Positions 31,634 to 40,168 of a DNA stretch of 55,408 nt are shown piece by piece. The notes under the pieces were generated by a model. It was not told the origin of the DNA. It ran no database searches and was given only the letters and a program-made list of their open reading frames with translations. The stretch's first letter is position 1; every line of letters begins with the position of its first letter. A program made the translations under genes and the position numbers. Origin of the DNA: a virus; the IMG/VR virus record IMGVR_UViG_3300036398_002939, positions 1 through 55,408 of that record, one strand, 5' to 3'.

Positions 31634-32074
31634 TTAATTAAAAATTACTGTTGATGACTGAACTAAATTTTCTTTATTGGTAACACGAACAATATAAACT
31701 CCCTTATTAGGCAAAGTAATTGTTTCTCCAGAAAAGTTAAAATAACTAGCAACGACTTTACCATTCAGGTCAAATACCCGAACATCCTTAATGTTTTCTG
31801 CATTCAAATTGAATCCACCACTGTTTGTTGGATTCGGATATACAGAGACATTAAATTCTGACAGTTGGTAGTTTTCCTCGTTACCAACAGAAAGCGCAAC
31901 TTTACTCGGAATACGTATTCCAACATGGAATCCGTTAGAGTAACCACCAATCACTTGTCCAAGTGACGCATTTTTGTTTCCACCAACAACTATCTTTTTC
32001 AGAAGATGTGGTGATGTTTCATTTGATATACTTATCGTATAACAAATAAGAAGAGCAATGATATACTTCATCAT
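31634..32074 (-). CDS. Secreted protein with T9SS type A sorting domain
   Basis: 146 aa. Start ATG 32074 (or 32071) with GGAG upstream; the longer frame lacks a site. Residues 3-18 are a signal peptide (KYIIALLICYTISIS). After a short segment (NASLGQVIGGYSNGF, typical of Bacteroidota exported proteins), residues 73-146 form a Por-secretion C-terminal domain: FNVSVYPNPTNSGGFNL, VRVFDLNGKVV, ITLPNKGVYIVRV and a final VIFN. Such domains route proteins through the type IX secretion system to the cell surface. A host-type promoter lies 54 bases upstream, so expression may be early and independent of neighbours. Confidence 0.85.
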   Translation of the reverse strand: MMKYIIALLICYTISISNETSPHLLKKIVVGGNKNASLGQVIGGYSNGFHVGIRIPSKVALSVGNEENYQLSEFNVSVYPNPTNSGGFNLNAENIKDVRVFDLNGKVVASYFNFSGETITLPNKGVYIVRVTNKENLVQSSTVIFN

Positions 32075-32127
32075 TAAAACTCCATATTGGTTAATAATAC
32101 TGTAATTAATATGTTTTTGATTCAATA

Positions 32128-32158
32128 CAAATATATTGAATTTAGATGAATCTACAAA
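32128..32158 (-). promoter_or_regulatory. Host-type promoter on the minus strand
   Basis: Reading leftward: TTTG (32158-32155), 19 bases, TATATTTG (32135-32128), with AAAAAATGC upstream as in the plus-strand family. It points at the T9SS-domain gene and is one of only two such promoters I found on this strand. Confidence 0.75.
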
Positions 32159-32202
32159 GCATTTTTTTATATTTTTGGTTGGCAAAATATGTATATTTTG
32201 TA

Positions 32203-32535
32203 TTATGGGTTTGGGTTGGCATCTATTATTTTCTCACGAATCCAATCGTAAGTCTCTGATGATTGGCTATTAACTCTCCATTCTTTAACTTGTTTGTAAT
32301 CCAAATCGTTTGAACCAAATGGTCTAACATCGGATATTTGAACAGTCTGACCTCCTTCAAATTCTATTGTCCATGCACATTTTTCTATACCATCAAATTC
32401 ATCACCGTAGTCTGTACAAAATGTTGGTTGTCCAAATGCCTTTAATATGTGTCTGTATTCACACCCAATAACGCCTATTTGTGGTGCAAGTTTTACTGAT
32501 ACATTTTTGCTAACTCTGTGTTTTGGATAATTCAT
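32203..32535 (-). CDS. Protein of unknown function, 110 aa
   Basis: ATG 32535 with GAGGT upstream. Contains RHILKAFGQPTFCTDYGDEF, CAWTIEFEGGQTVQISDVRP and KEWRVNSQSSETYDWIREKI. This layout, a helix, two strands (W-x-I-x-F-E, T-V-x-I-x-D) and a final helix, is common in small phage proteins without known function. Confidence 0.6.
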   Translation of the reverse strand: MNYPKHRVSKNVSVKLAPQIGVIGCEYRHILKAFGQPTFCTDYGDEFDGIEKCAWTIEFEGGQTVQISDVRPFGSNDLDYKQVKEWRVNSQSSETYDWIREKIIDANPNP

Positions 32536-32542
32536 AATAACC

Positions 32543-32716
32543 TCAAATATTCATTTGTTTAAAAATTAAATTAGTTGCCATATTGATAAAATATATTCCT
32601 ATTGCAAATGGTAAGCCAAACAAAAATGTAAATAATATAACAGAAATAAAATATATTAAATATATTATCGGTGTAAATATACCATAAGAAATAAATTCAA
32701 AAAAACTATTCTTCAT
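32543..32716 (-). CDS. Small membrane protein, 57 aa
   Basis: ATG 32716 behind GAGGG. Almost entirely hydrophobic (IFTPIIYLIYFISVILFTFL, then FGLPFAIGIYFINM), predicting two membrane helices in a hairpin. Unknown role. Confidence 0.6.
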   Translation of the reverse strand: MKNSFFEFISYGIFTPIIYLIYFISVILFTFLFGLPFAIGIYFINMATNLIFKQMNI

Positions 32717-32723
32717 AAAACCC

Positions 32724-33017
32724 TCAATTCTTTGTAAGATAATCTATAACTTCTTTGTAATCTACTTTGTCCAAATCTAACATCTTTTTTAAGAATACTA
32801 GATCCAGTTTTTTCAATTCTGTTTTTATGAATTGCTTCATATGGTCTTTTAATATAGGAGTGAGTAGTTCCGCAAACGTATCTTCTGTAAATCTTTCGTC
32901 CCCATCAAATAACAAAAATTCTTCATCTATTGAAGATTGCATTTTTTCTTTTAAATTTACATCGAGATATATTAAATCCGTAACCGTTCTTGTATCAAAA
33001 TTCATAGTATTAATCAT
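32724..33017 (-). CDS. Small acidic helical protein, 97 aa
   Basis: ATG 33017 overlaps the end of the previous gene; ATG 33005 is an alternative. LIYLDVNLKEKMQSSIDEE, ELLTPILKDHMKQFIKTEL, LKKMLDLDKVDYKEVIDYL. No known domain. Confidence 0.5.
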   Translation of the reverse strand: MINTMNFDTRTVTDLIYLDVNLKEKMQSSIDEEFLLFDGDERFTEDTFAELLTPILKDHMKQFIKTELKKLDLVFLKKMLDLDKVDYKEVIDYLTKN

Positions 33018-33207
33018 GTGTCTTTTCAAACAAATAATCTTCTAAAACTGGAGTATTAGTTAGTAAAGTATAAGCTGCTATTTTTATATCACTATCGGTC
33101 ATTCCTCTTTTTTTAGCTTCCTTTAAATCTTTTTTTAGTATCTTGGTTTTATTACCGTTGTTACAATAAAGATTCAGTCCATCAATGAAAACAAAAAAAT
33201 CACGCAT
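33010..33207 (-). CDS. Small protein, 65 aa
   Basis: ATG 33207. N-terminus RDFFVFIDGLNLYC is reminiscent of the first strand of NYN/PIN-type nucleases (FIDGxNL), but the rest is too short for that fold (KKDLKEAKKRGMTDSDIKIA). Possibly a truncated NYN-like protein. Confidence 0.5.
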   Translation of the reverse strand: MRDFFVFIDGLNLYCNNGNKTKILKKDLKEAKKRGMTDSDIKIAAYTLLTNTPVLEDYLFEKTHD

Positions 33208-33216
33208 ACAAATACT

Positions 33217-33804
33217 TTATTTAATTAAAAAATCATCTTCATCTTCATCTTCAAATTCGTCTTCCTCAAAATCTTCATCATCCCAATCATAATCTTCATC
33301 GTCTTCAAAATCTAATTCATCTTCTTCAACATCATCCCAATCATAATCTTCATCGTCATATTCTAATTCATCATCTTCAATTTCATCGTTTTTCATATGA
33401 TTTTCTCCATTAAAATATTTTAAATAACCATTCACTGCCCGTAAGTAATCTTCGGCAATAGTGACTTTTGATTGTAACCAGTCTTCAAATGTATCACTTT
33501 CATCTATCATATGATAAATGCGTTCAGCATTCTCCATTATAGATAACAACTGTGCTTTAAGCATTTCACCTTCACCTTCAAAGGATTCGTTGTATTTTTT
33601 GTATTCTTTTTTCAAACGATTTTCAATTAACTTAACCACTTTACTTGCAGTTTCATATTTTTTTGAATTTACATTTTTTAAACTAGATGCCGTATTTACA
33701 GCTTCAACAAGTGTCTTATTTAAGTTATTTATTTTCATTCTAGACATTTCTTGATTTACTGCAGTCTGTATTTCATTCTGTAAAAATTCTTTTAATGAAT
33801 CCAT
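33217..33804 (-). CDS. Protein with helical N-half and highly acidic tail
   Basis: 195 aa from ATG 33804 (GGAG upstream). Residues 1-135 are helical (MDSLKEFLQNE, VVKLIENRLKKEYKK, AERIYHMIDESDTFEDWL). The last 60 residues are nearly all Asp and Glu, with two copies of DYDWDD from a 54-base tandem duplication (28-base identical cores at 33276-33303 and 33330-33357). Acidic tails occur in prohead scaffold components and DNA mimics. Function not assigned. Confidence 0.65.
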   Translation of the reverse strand: MDSLKEFLQNEIQTAVNQEMSRMKINNLNKTLVEAVNTASSLKNVNSKKYETASKVVKLIENRLKKEYKKYNESFEGEGEMLKAQLLSIMENAERIYHMIDESDTFEDWLQSKVTIAEDYLRAVNGYLKYFNGENHMKNDEIEDDELEYDDEDYDWDDVEEDELDFEDDEDYDWDDEDFEEDEFEDEDEDDFLIK

Positions 33805-33870
33805 TACTTTCTCCAAACATAGAATACCTCAAATAATATAAGGAATTTCTATTAAATTGCAAAATATATT

Positions 33871-34242
33871 TTATTCTTTTTCTTTTTCATCCGAAGATTC
33901 TTTCTTTTTGAAACCAATTATCTTTGTTTGTTTTTTGTAATCATCCAAATCTACTGTTGGTTCAAAATCGTTTTGAGCAACTCGTGTGTCCAAATCTACA
34001 AATGCATCAAGAAACTTATCTTTGTTTTTGGGTATTATAGATTTTTTATTCATAAGTGGTTCTACCGTATCAACATAATCTTGTTTTTCAGAATCAGAAG
34101 TAGGTTGAGATAATTTATTTTTTAATTTCGATGTATCTTTTGGTGAGTATGAAGTTACCCTATGACCAAAAACATCTTCCATCATTTTGATAATCTCTGC
34201 AGTTTCTTTTATTTCTTTGTCATATGTTTTATAGTTTTTCAA
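33871..34242 (-). CDS. Charged protein, 123 aa, probable TTG start
   Basis: The frame opens with TTG 34242 just after the previous gene, with AAGAG upstream; the first ATG is 19 codons further in. Lys- and Asp-rich, with little predicted structure in the middle (LKNKLSQPTSDSEKQDYVDT), ending GFKKKESSDEKEKE. Lies among virion genes. Confidence 0.5.
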   Translation of the reverse strand: MKNYKTYDKEIKETAEIIKMMEDVFGHRVTSYSPKDTSKLKNKLSQPTSDSEKQDYVDTVEPLMNKKSIIPKNKDKFLDAFVDLDTRVAQNDFEPTVDLDDYKKQTKIIGFKKKESSDEKEKE

Positions 34243-34245
34243 TTA

Positions 34246-34434
34246 TTAACTCTTATATGGAAATAAATCATTTAATTTCTGGCGTCTTTTATTACATCCA
34301 CAATCTTCTTTACCCATAGACTGTGCTATGTTTTCTGCAACTTTGTCCAACCCAACAGCATGAGTAACCTTTGCAATAGTATCGCCAAGACCTTTCGATT
34401 GCTCATTTTTTGTTTGTTCTGATTGTTCACTCAT
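34246..34434 (-). CDS. Small protein with CGCNKRR motif
   Basis: 62 aa from ATG 34434 (GGTGG upstream). LGDTIAKVTHAVGLDKVAEN is followed by DCGCNKRRQKLNDLFPYK at the end, a motif I recognise from small T4-like phage proteins of unknown function next to structural genes. The CxC pair may bind a metal ion. Confidence 0.65.
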   Translation of the reverse strand: MSEQSEQTKNEQSKGLGDTIAKVTHAVGLDKVAENIAQSMGKEDCGCNKRRQKLNDLFPYKS

Positions 34435-34455
34435 AATAACCACCTTCAATTAGTT

Positions 34456-34812
34456 TTACTTTAATGTAATTAAGTATTTAAGTTTATTAAATTCCGCTAA
34501 CATTTCATCTCTGATATTCAATAAGTCTGTATCTGTCTGTGAATCAAGTACGTTATCGAGATTCAATAAATATAAAACAGTTTCATCTATAAAAGAAACA
34601 ACATCTTTTTCATTTCTATTGTATACTTTGAATGGCAATGCAGGAACTCTACCGTATTTACCCATAAGAATTTCAACAAAACCATCAATTAAACCGTCCA
34701 TTGCATCATATGTCCCACCATATGCTTGATGACGAGCATATGATTTTGTTTGCCAATGAAAGAATCTTAATTGTGTTTGTATTGCAACTAGTGTGCTTGC
34801 TATTTCATGCAT
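34456..34812 (-). CDS. Dps/ferritin-like protein (DUF5856-type)
   Basis: 118 aa, ATG 34812, GGAG upstream; an ATATTTAT element lies at 34854-34847. QLRFFHWQTKSYARHQAYGG and YDAMDGLIDGFVEILMGKYG give the four-helix Dps-like signature with His/Asp/Glu positions at helices A and B. Such proteins are conserved in T4-like phages; DNA protection or metal binding is proposed, but the shell-forming part is short here. Confidence 0.75.
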   Translation of the reverse strand: MHEIASTLVAIQTQLRFFHWQTKSYARHQAYGGTYDAMDGLIDGFVEILMGKYGRVPALPFKVYNRNEKDVVSFIDETVLYLLNLDNVLDSQTDTDLLNIRDEMLAEFNKLKYLITLK

Positions 34813-34888
34813 TAAACCACTCCAAAATAAAAAATACCATACTCATATAAATATATGGTTTAAAAATAAAAATTGTTTATTATTATTT

Positions 34889-35713
34889 TTAACAAAAAGT
34901 ATTTAAACAATAGTTGTGAAAGTCCACAACAGTTTTCATAGACTTTTCATAAATATCATTTATATGATTCTTAACCAAATGTTTAGTTTCAATAGACCAT
35001 TTTTCATTTTCAAAACCATATGATATTCCATATTTTACAAATTCATTATCATAATATTGTTTAGGTGAAATATCTAAATCCGGTATAACTATACTTGTAC
35101 ACCCACACATAGCAGCTATAATAGAATAATATGTATGTACATCGTAGGAAATGAATCGTTCATATTTATTAAACGTATTCAATAAAAATTGATCAGTAAA
35201 TTCACCATGTAAAAACTCATCAATATAAAATCCTTCTATCCTATCAACCGGTTTGTGATTTCCTTTTTTTATCAAAAAACAATCACCATGCCTTTCATCC
35301 TTTTTATCATAAAAAAAATTTGTTTTTGTATCAAATATATTTAGTATGATATTATTGGCATATTTAGTACCGATGCCATATTCTTTATGATACAAAAAAA
35401 CGTGTTCTGTTTCGGAATACTCTTTTGTCCCACCATGTATTCCTGGATAATACAAAACCCATCTTACAACATTCTTTGCATTCAATATATTATGTAAAAC
35501 AACTTCTGGATATATTACAACACAATCTTTTTCAGAAGCAAGACGATATGAGTCATTGTGAGATATAACATTTGCCTTTGATTCATCAAATGTTTTATCA
35601 CAAACAACATATGTTTCTGAATTTAAACTCGATAGTACGTCAGCCAACTTGTGTAAAACTACTACACCACCCATGTTTTTATTGTAATCTAAACCATAAA
35701 CTAAATATTTCAT
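34889..35713 (-). CDS. Putative glycosyltransferase, 274 aa
   Basis: ATG 35713 with GAGA upstream. N-terminal MKYLVYGLDYNKNMGGVVVLHKLADVL is a GT-B-type opening (GG loop then helix). CVVIYPEVV, VVRWVLYYPGIHGG and FISYDVHTYYSIIAAMCGC-TSIVIPD fit WavQ-like LPS glycosyltransferases. Last gene of the glycosylation island in transcription order. Confidence 0.65.
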   Translation of the reverse strand: MKYLVYGLDYNKNMGGVVVLHKLADVLSSLNSETYVVCDKTFDESKANVISHNDSYRLASEKDCVVIYPEVVLHNILNAKNVVRWVLYYPGIHGGTKEYSETEHVFLYHKEYGIGTKYANNIILNIFDTKTNFFYDKKDERHGDCFLIKKGNHKPVDRIEGFYIDEFLHGEFTDQFLLNTFNKYERFISYDVHTYYSIIAAMCGCTSIVIPDLDISPKQYYDNEFVKYGISYGFENEKWSIETKHLVKNHINDIYEKSMKTVVDFHNYCLNTFC

Positions 35714-35722
35714 ATATTAATC

Positions 35723-37033
35723 TCATTTGAAAATACAAATTGGATCTTTAATCAAATAATTCCAATTCGGATTCATGTGTTTCAAATTATTTATTCTATT
35801 GTTCTTTTCATTTATTTGAAACCGAATACCTTCATATTCGTATAACCCAATGCTTGCATCGTGTATCATTTCTTGAATATTAAAAAATACTTTTGAATAT
35901 GAATCAAATGACTTAACTAAATTAGAATGTTTACAATATATCATTATATCATCTTTTATATCCGTTCCATCTGAAAATAGTATCTTATTTTTAAAATCCG
36001 TTGGATTAAACTTATGAGAAACACTATCCCAATAATCTTTTGAATAGTTCCACCTTAAATTACTATAATAGTTAGAATTAAATTCTAATGTATGTATCAG
36101 ATAATCAACAACAGATTTATCATTAAAATACAATCTTGATACATATGGCTCTATTGATAACACAAAATTTAAATCTACGAAAGAATCCATTTCTATAAAA
36201 CATCCAATTTCATATACGAAATCTATTTTATGACCGAACCTTCCCCATTTTCTAATGAACCGAAATACTTCTTGAATATCTGCATTTTTTTGTAATTCGT
36301 TTTTGTATTTAGAATCATCATCATTTTTATACCAATCTTTTCCTCTGGAAGAAACACAAGTAAAATGATAAACTATTGTTTTCCAAGATTGTATTAATTT
36401 TATATCATTTAATTTACATCTAACTACAAAATCTGAATCTTCTCTTGAACATCTAAACTGTGTATCGAATCCACTTACAACATCAAACCAAGTTTTTTTG
36501 AACAATGCAAATGGTGCAAAATATACATCATTCATAATAGTTCTATCTTCATTTTGAATATCTTTCACTATTCTATTGAATTTATCAAAATTAAATTCTT
36601 CTGGAGTTATACCAATATTCTCAACTATCTTTTCCGGAGAAGGTGGATGTAGCGGTGGTTCAATTCTTGTAAATGATAAAACAGTATTAACATCGGATAA
36701 ATCATTTCCAATGTGAACATCTAAATCCTTTCCAACTACCATATCGGATTGTAAATAACAAACTATATCATTTTTTGCTGCATCAAACATTACAGAAACA
36801 TTTCTTTGACTTCCAAATGGATAGCCAGTTTCATTACGATATATTTTCATATTTGGAAATGTCTGTTTCTTTTCTATTAAAGTATCGTATGTATTTTGAT
36901 TATCTGAATCTACAAAAATTAAAATCTCATGGTTTTCTATTTGAGTATTATTCTTTAAAGATTCTAACAATAAAATCGTATAATCTTTTTCATTATTTGC
37001 AGTCGGTATACAAAATGTTATCGGTTTAATCAT
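35723..37033 (-). CDS. Glycosyltransferase family 2, 436 aa
   Basis: ATG 37033 overlaps the previous stop (ATGA). ITFCIPTANNEKDYTILLLE, FVDSDNQ (about 41-47), GSQRNVSVMFDAAKNDIV and LQSDMVVG form the GT2 donor site; SGFDTQFRCSREDSDFVVRC is the ED motif. A further about 150-residue C-terminal domain (VYEIGCFIEMDSFVDLNFVL) is unassigned. Cytoplasmic, nucleotide-sugar dependent. Confidence 0.75.
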   Translation of the reverse strand: MIKPITFCIPTANNEKDYTILLLESLKNNTQIENHEILIFVDSDNQNTYDTLIEKKQTFPNMKIYRNETGYPFGSQRNVSVMFDAAKNDIVCYLQSDMVVGKDLDVHIGNDLSDVNTVLSFTRIEPPLHPPSPEKIVENIGITPEEFNFDKFNRIVKDIQNEDRTIMNDVYFAPFALFKKTWFDVVSGFDTQFRCSREDSDFVVRCKLNDIKLIQSWKTIVYHFTCVSSRGKDWYKNDDDSKYKNELQKNADIQEVFRFIRKWGRFGHKIDFVYEIGCFIEMDSFVDLNFVLSIEPYVSRLYFNDKSVVDYLIHTLEFNSNYYSNLRWNYSKDYWDSVSHKFNPTDFKNKILFSDGTDIKDDIMIYCKHSNLVKSFDSYSKVFFNIQEMIHDASIGLYEYEGIRFQINEKNNRINNLKHMNPNWNYLIKDPICIFK

Positions 37034-37878
37034 ATGGTTTCCTTTATCCTATTGTAAATTATTTTTATAGACTCCTGCAATCCTATAAATTTTATACCCA
37101 AATCAAAATAATTACCAACATAATCACCATTGGTTGAATTTATTTTGTTTATAGATTCATCTTCCATTGATACTATCTCAACTCGGTCATCATCTACATC
37201 ATTTATCATTTCTAATATTTCTTTCAATCTAAACGACTTTTCATAAACACAATCTATTGTTTTTGGAAAACGTGTGTAATCTATCAAAAATTCATCTATC
37301 ATTTTTGCTAAATCATCTATGTAAAAGAAATCCATCAGTCTATTTGAAAACAATGTCATTGGTAATCCATTTATTTTTTTTTCTATATTACCACGAATCA
37401 ATCTGTCTGAATTTTCATCAGTACCAAAACAATTAAATATTCTGAAATTATACATCTTATCTTCTATTAAACACAACTTACTTATTACACTTTTTGACAT
37501 ACCATAGTAATCTATTGGGTATCTATCTTTTGAATCGATGTTTATATCAAATCTTCTATCTAATTCTGCACCAGAACCAAATGTTATTATTTTATCAAAA
37601 CAATGTTTATTTGATAAAAGATTATATGTCATCAGAATGTTTTTGTAAAACATTTCTTCCGTATCTGGTTTAGTTCTTCTCCCACCCTCAACTGCAGTAT
37701 GTATTACTAAATCATATTGCTTATCTGAAAAGAATTTTTTTGTAGATTCGTAATCTGTTAAATCTAATTCATTTCTTGAAACCGTATCTATTTTATATTT
37801 TTCGGATAAAAGTTTTGATAAATTTCTACCAATAAAACCATTTGCACCAGTAATTAATATTTTATTTAGAACTTTCAT
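37030..37878 (-). CDS. NAD(P)-dependent sugar epimerase/reductase (SDR)
   Basis: 282 aa, ATG 37878 overlapping the previous stop. Rossmann motif GANGFIG (11-17), active-site Ser102 in FGSGAE, and Tyr125/Lys129 in YYGMSK. It resembles extended SDRs that act on nucleotide sugars, such as GDP-fucose synthase or YerF-type reductases. In the island with a 4,6-dehydratase, a 3-dehydrase and a ThDP enzyme, a final keto-reduction role is plausible. Confidence 0.75.
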   Translation of the reverse strand: MKVLNKILITGANGFIGRNLSKLLSEKYKIDTVSRNELDLTDYESTKKFFSDKQYDLVIHTAVEGGRRTKPDTEEMFYKNILMTYNLLSNKHCFDKIITFGSGAELDRRFDINIDSKDRYPIDYYGMSKSVISKLCLIEDKMYNFRIFNCFGTDENSDRLIRGNIEKKINGLPMTLFSNRLMDFFYIDDLAKMIDEFLIDYTRFPKTIDCVYEKSFRLKEILEMINDVDDDRVEIVSMEDESINKINSTNGDYVGNYFDLGIKFIGLQESIKIIYNRIKETI

Positions 37879-38402
37879 AGTTTTCTGGCAAAAATAACTT
37901 TACATTCACCATTAGTATGTGTCAAATCTATTTTGTCATATATTTCGTACCCACATGTAGTTAATTTATCAATAGCCATTTTGTATAATTCATCTCCGTG
38001 GGTTTCTATGTAGTATTGTTCTATCTTTGAAAATATTTCATCGGGAACAGAAAGTAGATGTAACTCACCACCTTCTATATCAGATTTGATAATATCTATA
38101 TCATTTTCTTCTATTAATTTTATCATAGTATCAACATTTGATATTAATGTATTTTGAATAGAAAACATATCTAAGTAATCATTCATATTACTTTTCATAG
38201 TTTCCACGTCTTGATTTGATCCATCTACGCCAATTACATAAATTGCACCAAGACCTAAAAAGTATTCCAAAGTTGATGGGTATGTTAAACCACCAATCCT
38301 ACCGAAATCACCACACCCTAAATCCAAAACTCTTTTACCTTTTACAAAAACAGATTCCCAATGTAAATGGGGTTCTTCGCTATTCACTAATCTAAATTCC
38401 AT
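37875..38402 (-). CDS. SAM-dependent methyltransferase (FkbM-like)
   Basis: 175 aa from ATG 38402 (GGAA upstream). SAM motif VLDLGCGDFGR (25-35), then IGVDGSNQDVETM and IIKSDIEGGELHLL, the latter typical of FkbM O-methyltransferases. Probably methylates a sugar product of the island. Overlaps the epimerase start by four bases. Confidence 0.7.
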   Translation of the reverse strand: MEFRLVNSEEPHLHWESVFVKGKRVLDLGCGDFGRIGGLTYPSTLEYFLGLGAIYVIGVDGSNQDVETMKSNMNDYLDMFSIQNTLISNVDTMIKLIEENDIDIIKSDIEGGELHLLSVPDEIFSKIEQYYIETHGDELYKMAIDKLTTCGYEIYDKIDLTHTNGECKVIFARKL

Positions 38403-38403
38403 T

Positions 38404-40164
38404 TTAATTCCTCTCAAAAATGTTTATATTCATGTCTGTCAATTCGCCTGGTATTATTTTTCCACTTGCATCTATCCCTTTGGCAACAACTTTTGGTTCG
38501 TGTTGTTCATTAGGATCGGAAAATACTTCTACTATTATTGGAAACAATTTCGTTTCACTGAAAACTCGATTTAATACTGTATCTATTTCTTTATTATTTT
38601 TTATTGAAAAATATTTAAACCCAAAAACATTTGAAAGCAAATCAAATCTTGGTATAGATACACCGGATGATATTTCTGATGCAACAAGATTTCCTTTGAA
38701 AAAAGAATTTTGTGTTAATTTTATTGACAAATAACCATCGTTGTTTATTATGAAAAGAATCATTGGTATATTATTATGACGCACAGTTTCTAGTTCTTGT
38801 AGATTCATCATAATACTGCCGTCACCTTCAATACATATCACTGGTTTATTACATCCATAATGTGCACCAATAGCCGCTGGTAATCCATAGCCCATGGGTG
38901 CCGTACCCTCATTACTAAAAAGTCTCTGATTTGATTTCAGGTTTATAGTTTTTAATGGAACAACATGAGCTGTTCCATCGCTTGTCACAATCACAGAATC
39001 ATCCGATAAATAACTTTCTAATCGTTTTGAAAAAACATAGGTACTAACATAATCTGTCAATAAATTATGTTTTTCTAAAACAAGTTTTTCTTTTGACCTA
39101 ATATCGAGAACATAATTTCTCCATTCGTCTATATTTTGTTTTTCTAAATTTCCATGCACGATTTGAAAAAAATCTTTCAAGTCAATTTCCCATTCAACCT
39201 TTGATTCAAATTTTAATTTTTTCATTTCGTTTGAATCAATATCTACTAAAAATTTTACAGCATTCGGAGCAAATTTACTTTGATCATAACCTATCATTTT
39301 TGGATTCAATCGTGAACCTATTGATATTACTAAATCACTATTTTGGATTATCCTATTCGATGTATATTGCCCCAATAAACCGAAACGACCTGCATAGTAT
39401 TTGTAATCCGTATTTACAACATCAACCGATGAATGTGGACCTGTCATAACAGGTATTTCCAAATCAAAAACAAATTGATTAAACTGTTTCGTAGTTAATG
39501 ATGATCTAACCCCACCACCAACAACTATAACAGGTTTTTTACTTTTATTAAGTAGTTCTTTTAGAGTTTGCAACTTTTCAATATGATTTGTAATCGAATA
39601 TGAAAAATCATTTCTCACTTGAAATCCATCTAACTCTGATGGGTTTATATTTGATGCCTGTATATCAAGTGGTATATCTATCCAAACAGGTCCTGGTCTA
39701 CCATTGGTTGCAAGATGATATGCCTTTTCTAATTCATACCGTATTTTATTTTTATCTGTGACTATGACAGAATACTTTGTCATATTTTTTACAGTATCTA
39801 CTATGTTAAATTCTTGTTGTCCGATTTGTCTACAACCGGTTCCATTTGATAACTGTTCAGTTGGAACTTGACCAGATAAAATAATCATTGGGATAGAATC
39901 TTGATATGCACATAAAACTCCAGTCAATGCATTTGTTCCACCGGGACCGGTTGTAACTAATATACAACCAGGTTTATCCGATGTTCTAGCATATCCTTCT
40001 GCAGCCATTGCACATGCCTGTTCGTGGTGATTGCATACATATTTTATCAATTCGTTTCTACCAAGAGAATCAACAAGGTGCATGCATCCGCCACCAGAAA
40101 CAGTAAAAACTGTATCTATATCTTTTGATGCAATAAAATTAAAAACATAGTCTGATAGTTTCAT
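38404..40164 (-). CDS. Thiamine-diphosphate enzyme, acetolactate-synthase-like (YerE-type candidate)
   Basis: 586 aa, ATG 40164. ThDP-enzyme hallmarks: catalytic Glu48 in NHHEQACAMAAEGYAR, GPGGTNALTGV (73-83), FAD/nucleotide-domain ARFGLLGQ-like GRFGLLGQY (259-267), and the ThDP-binding GDGS(447-450)...NN(474-475). The family decarboxylates pyruvate and transfers the two-carbon unit. In sugar gene clusters the homologue YerE attaches it to a 4-keto-3,6-dideoxy sugar (yersiniose). The adjoining dehydratase and 3-dehydrase genes support that reading over amino-acid synthesis. Confidence 0.75.
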   Translation of the reverse strand: MKLSDYVFNFIASKDIDTVFTVSGGGCMHLVDSLGRNELIKYVCNHHEQACAMAAEGYARTSDKPGCILVTTGPGGTNALTGVLCAYQDSIPMIILSGQVPTEQLSNGTGCRQIGQQEFNIVDTVKNMTKYSVIVTDKNKIRYELEKAYHLATNGRPGPVWIDIPLDIQASNINPSELDGFQVRNDFSYSITNHIEKLQTLKELLNKSKKPVIVVGGGVRSSLTTKQFNQFVFDLEIPVMTGPHSSVDVVNTDYKYYAGRFGLLGQYTSNRIIQNSDLVISIGSRLNPKMIGYDQSKFAPNAVKFLVDIDSNEMKKLKFESKVEWEIDLKDFFQIVHGNLEKQNIDEWRNYVLDIRSKEKLVLEKHNLLTDYVSTYVFSKRLESYLSDDSVIVTSDGTAHVVPLKTINLKSNQRLFSNEGTAPMGYGLPAAIGAHYGCNKPVICIEGDGSIMMNLQELETVRHNNIPMILFIINNDGYLSIKLTQNSFFKGNLVASEISSGVSIPRFDLLSNVFGFKYFSIKNNKEIDTVLNRVFSETKLFPIIVEVFSDPNEQHEPKVVAKGIDASGKIIPGELTDMNINIFERN

Positions 40165-40168
40165 GTGT

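Noticed and set aside
38404-40164. True acetolactate synthase for branched amino acids
   Set aside because: Possible by domain, but no regulatory subunit or amino-acid genes are present and all neighbours are sugar enzymes.
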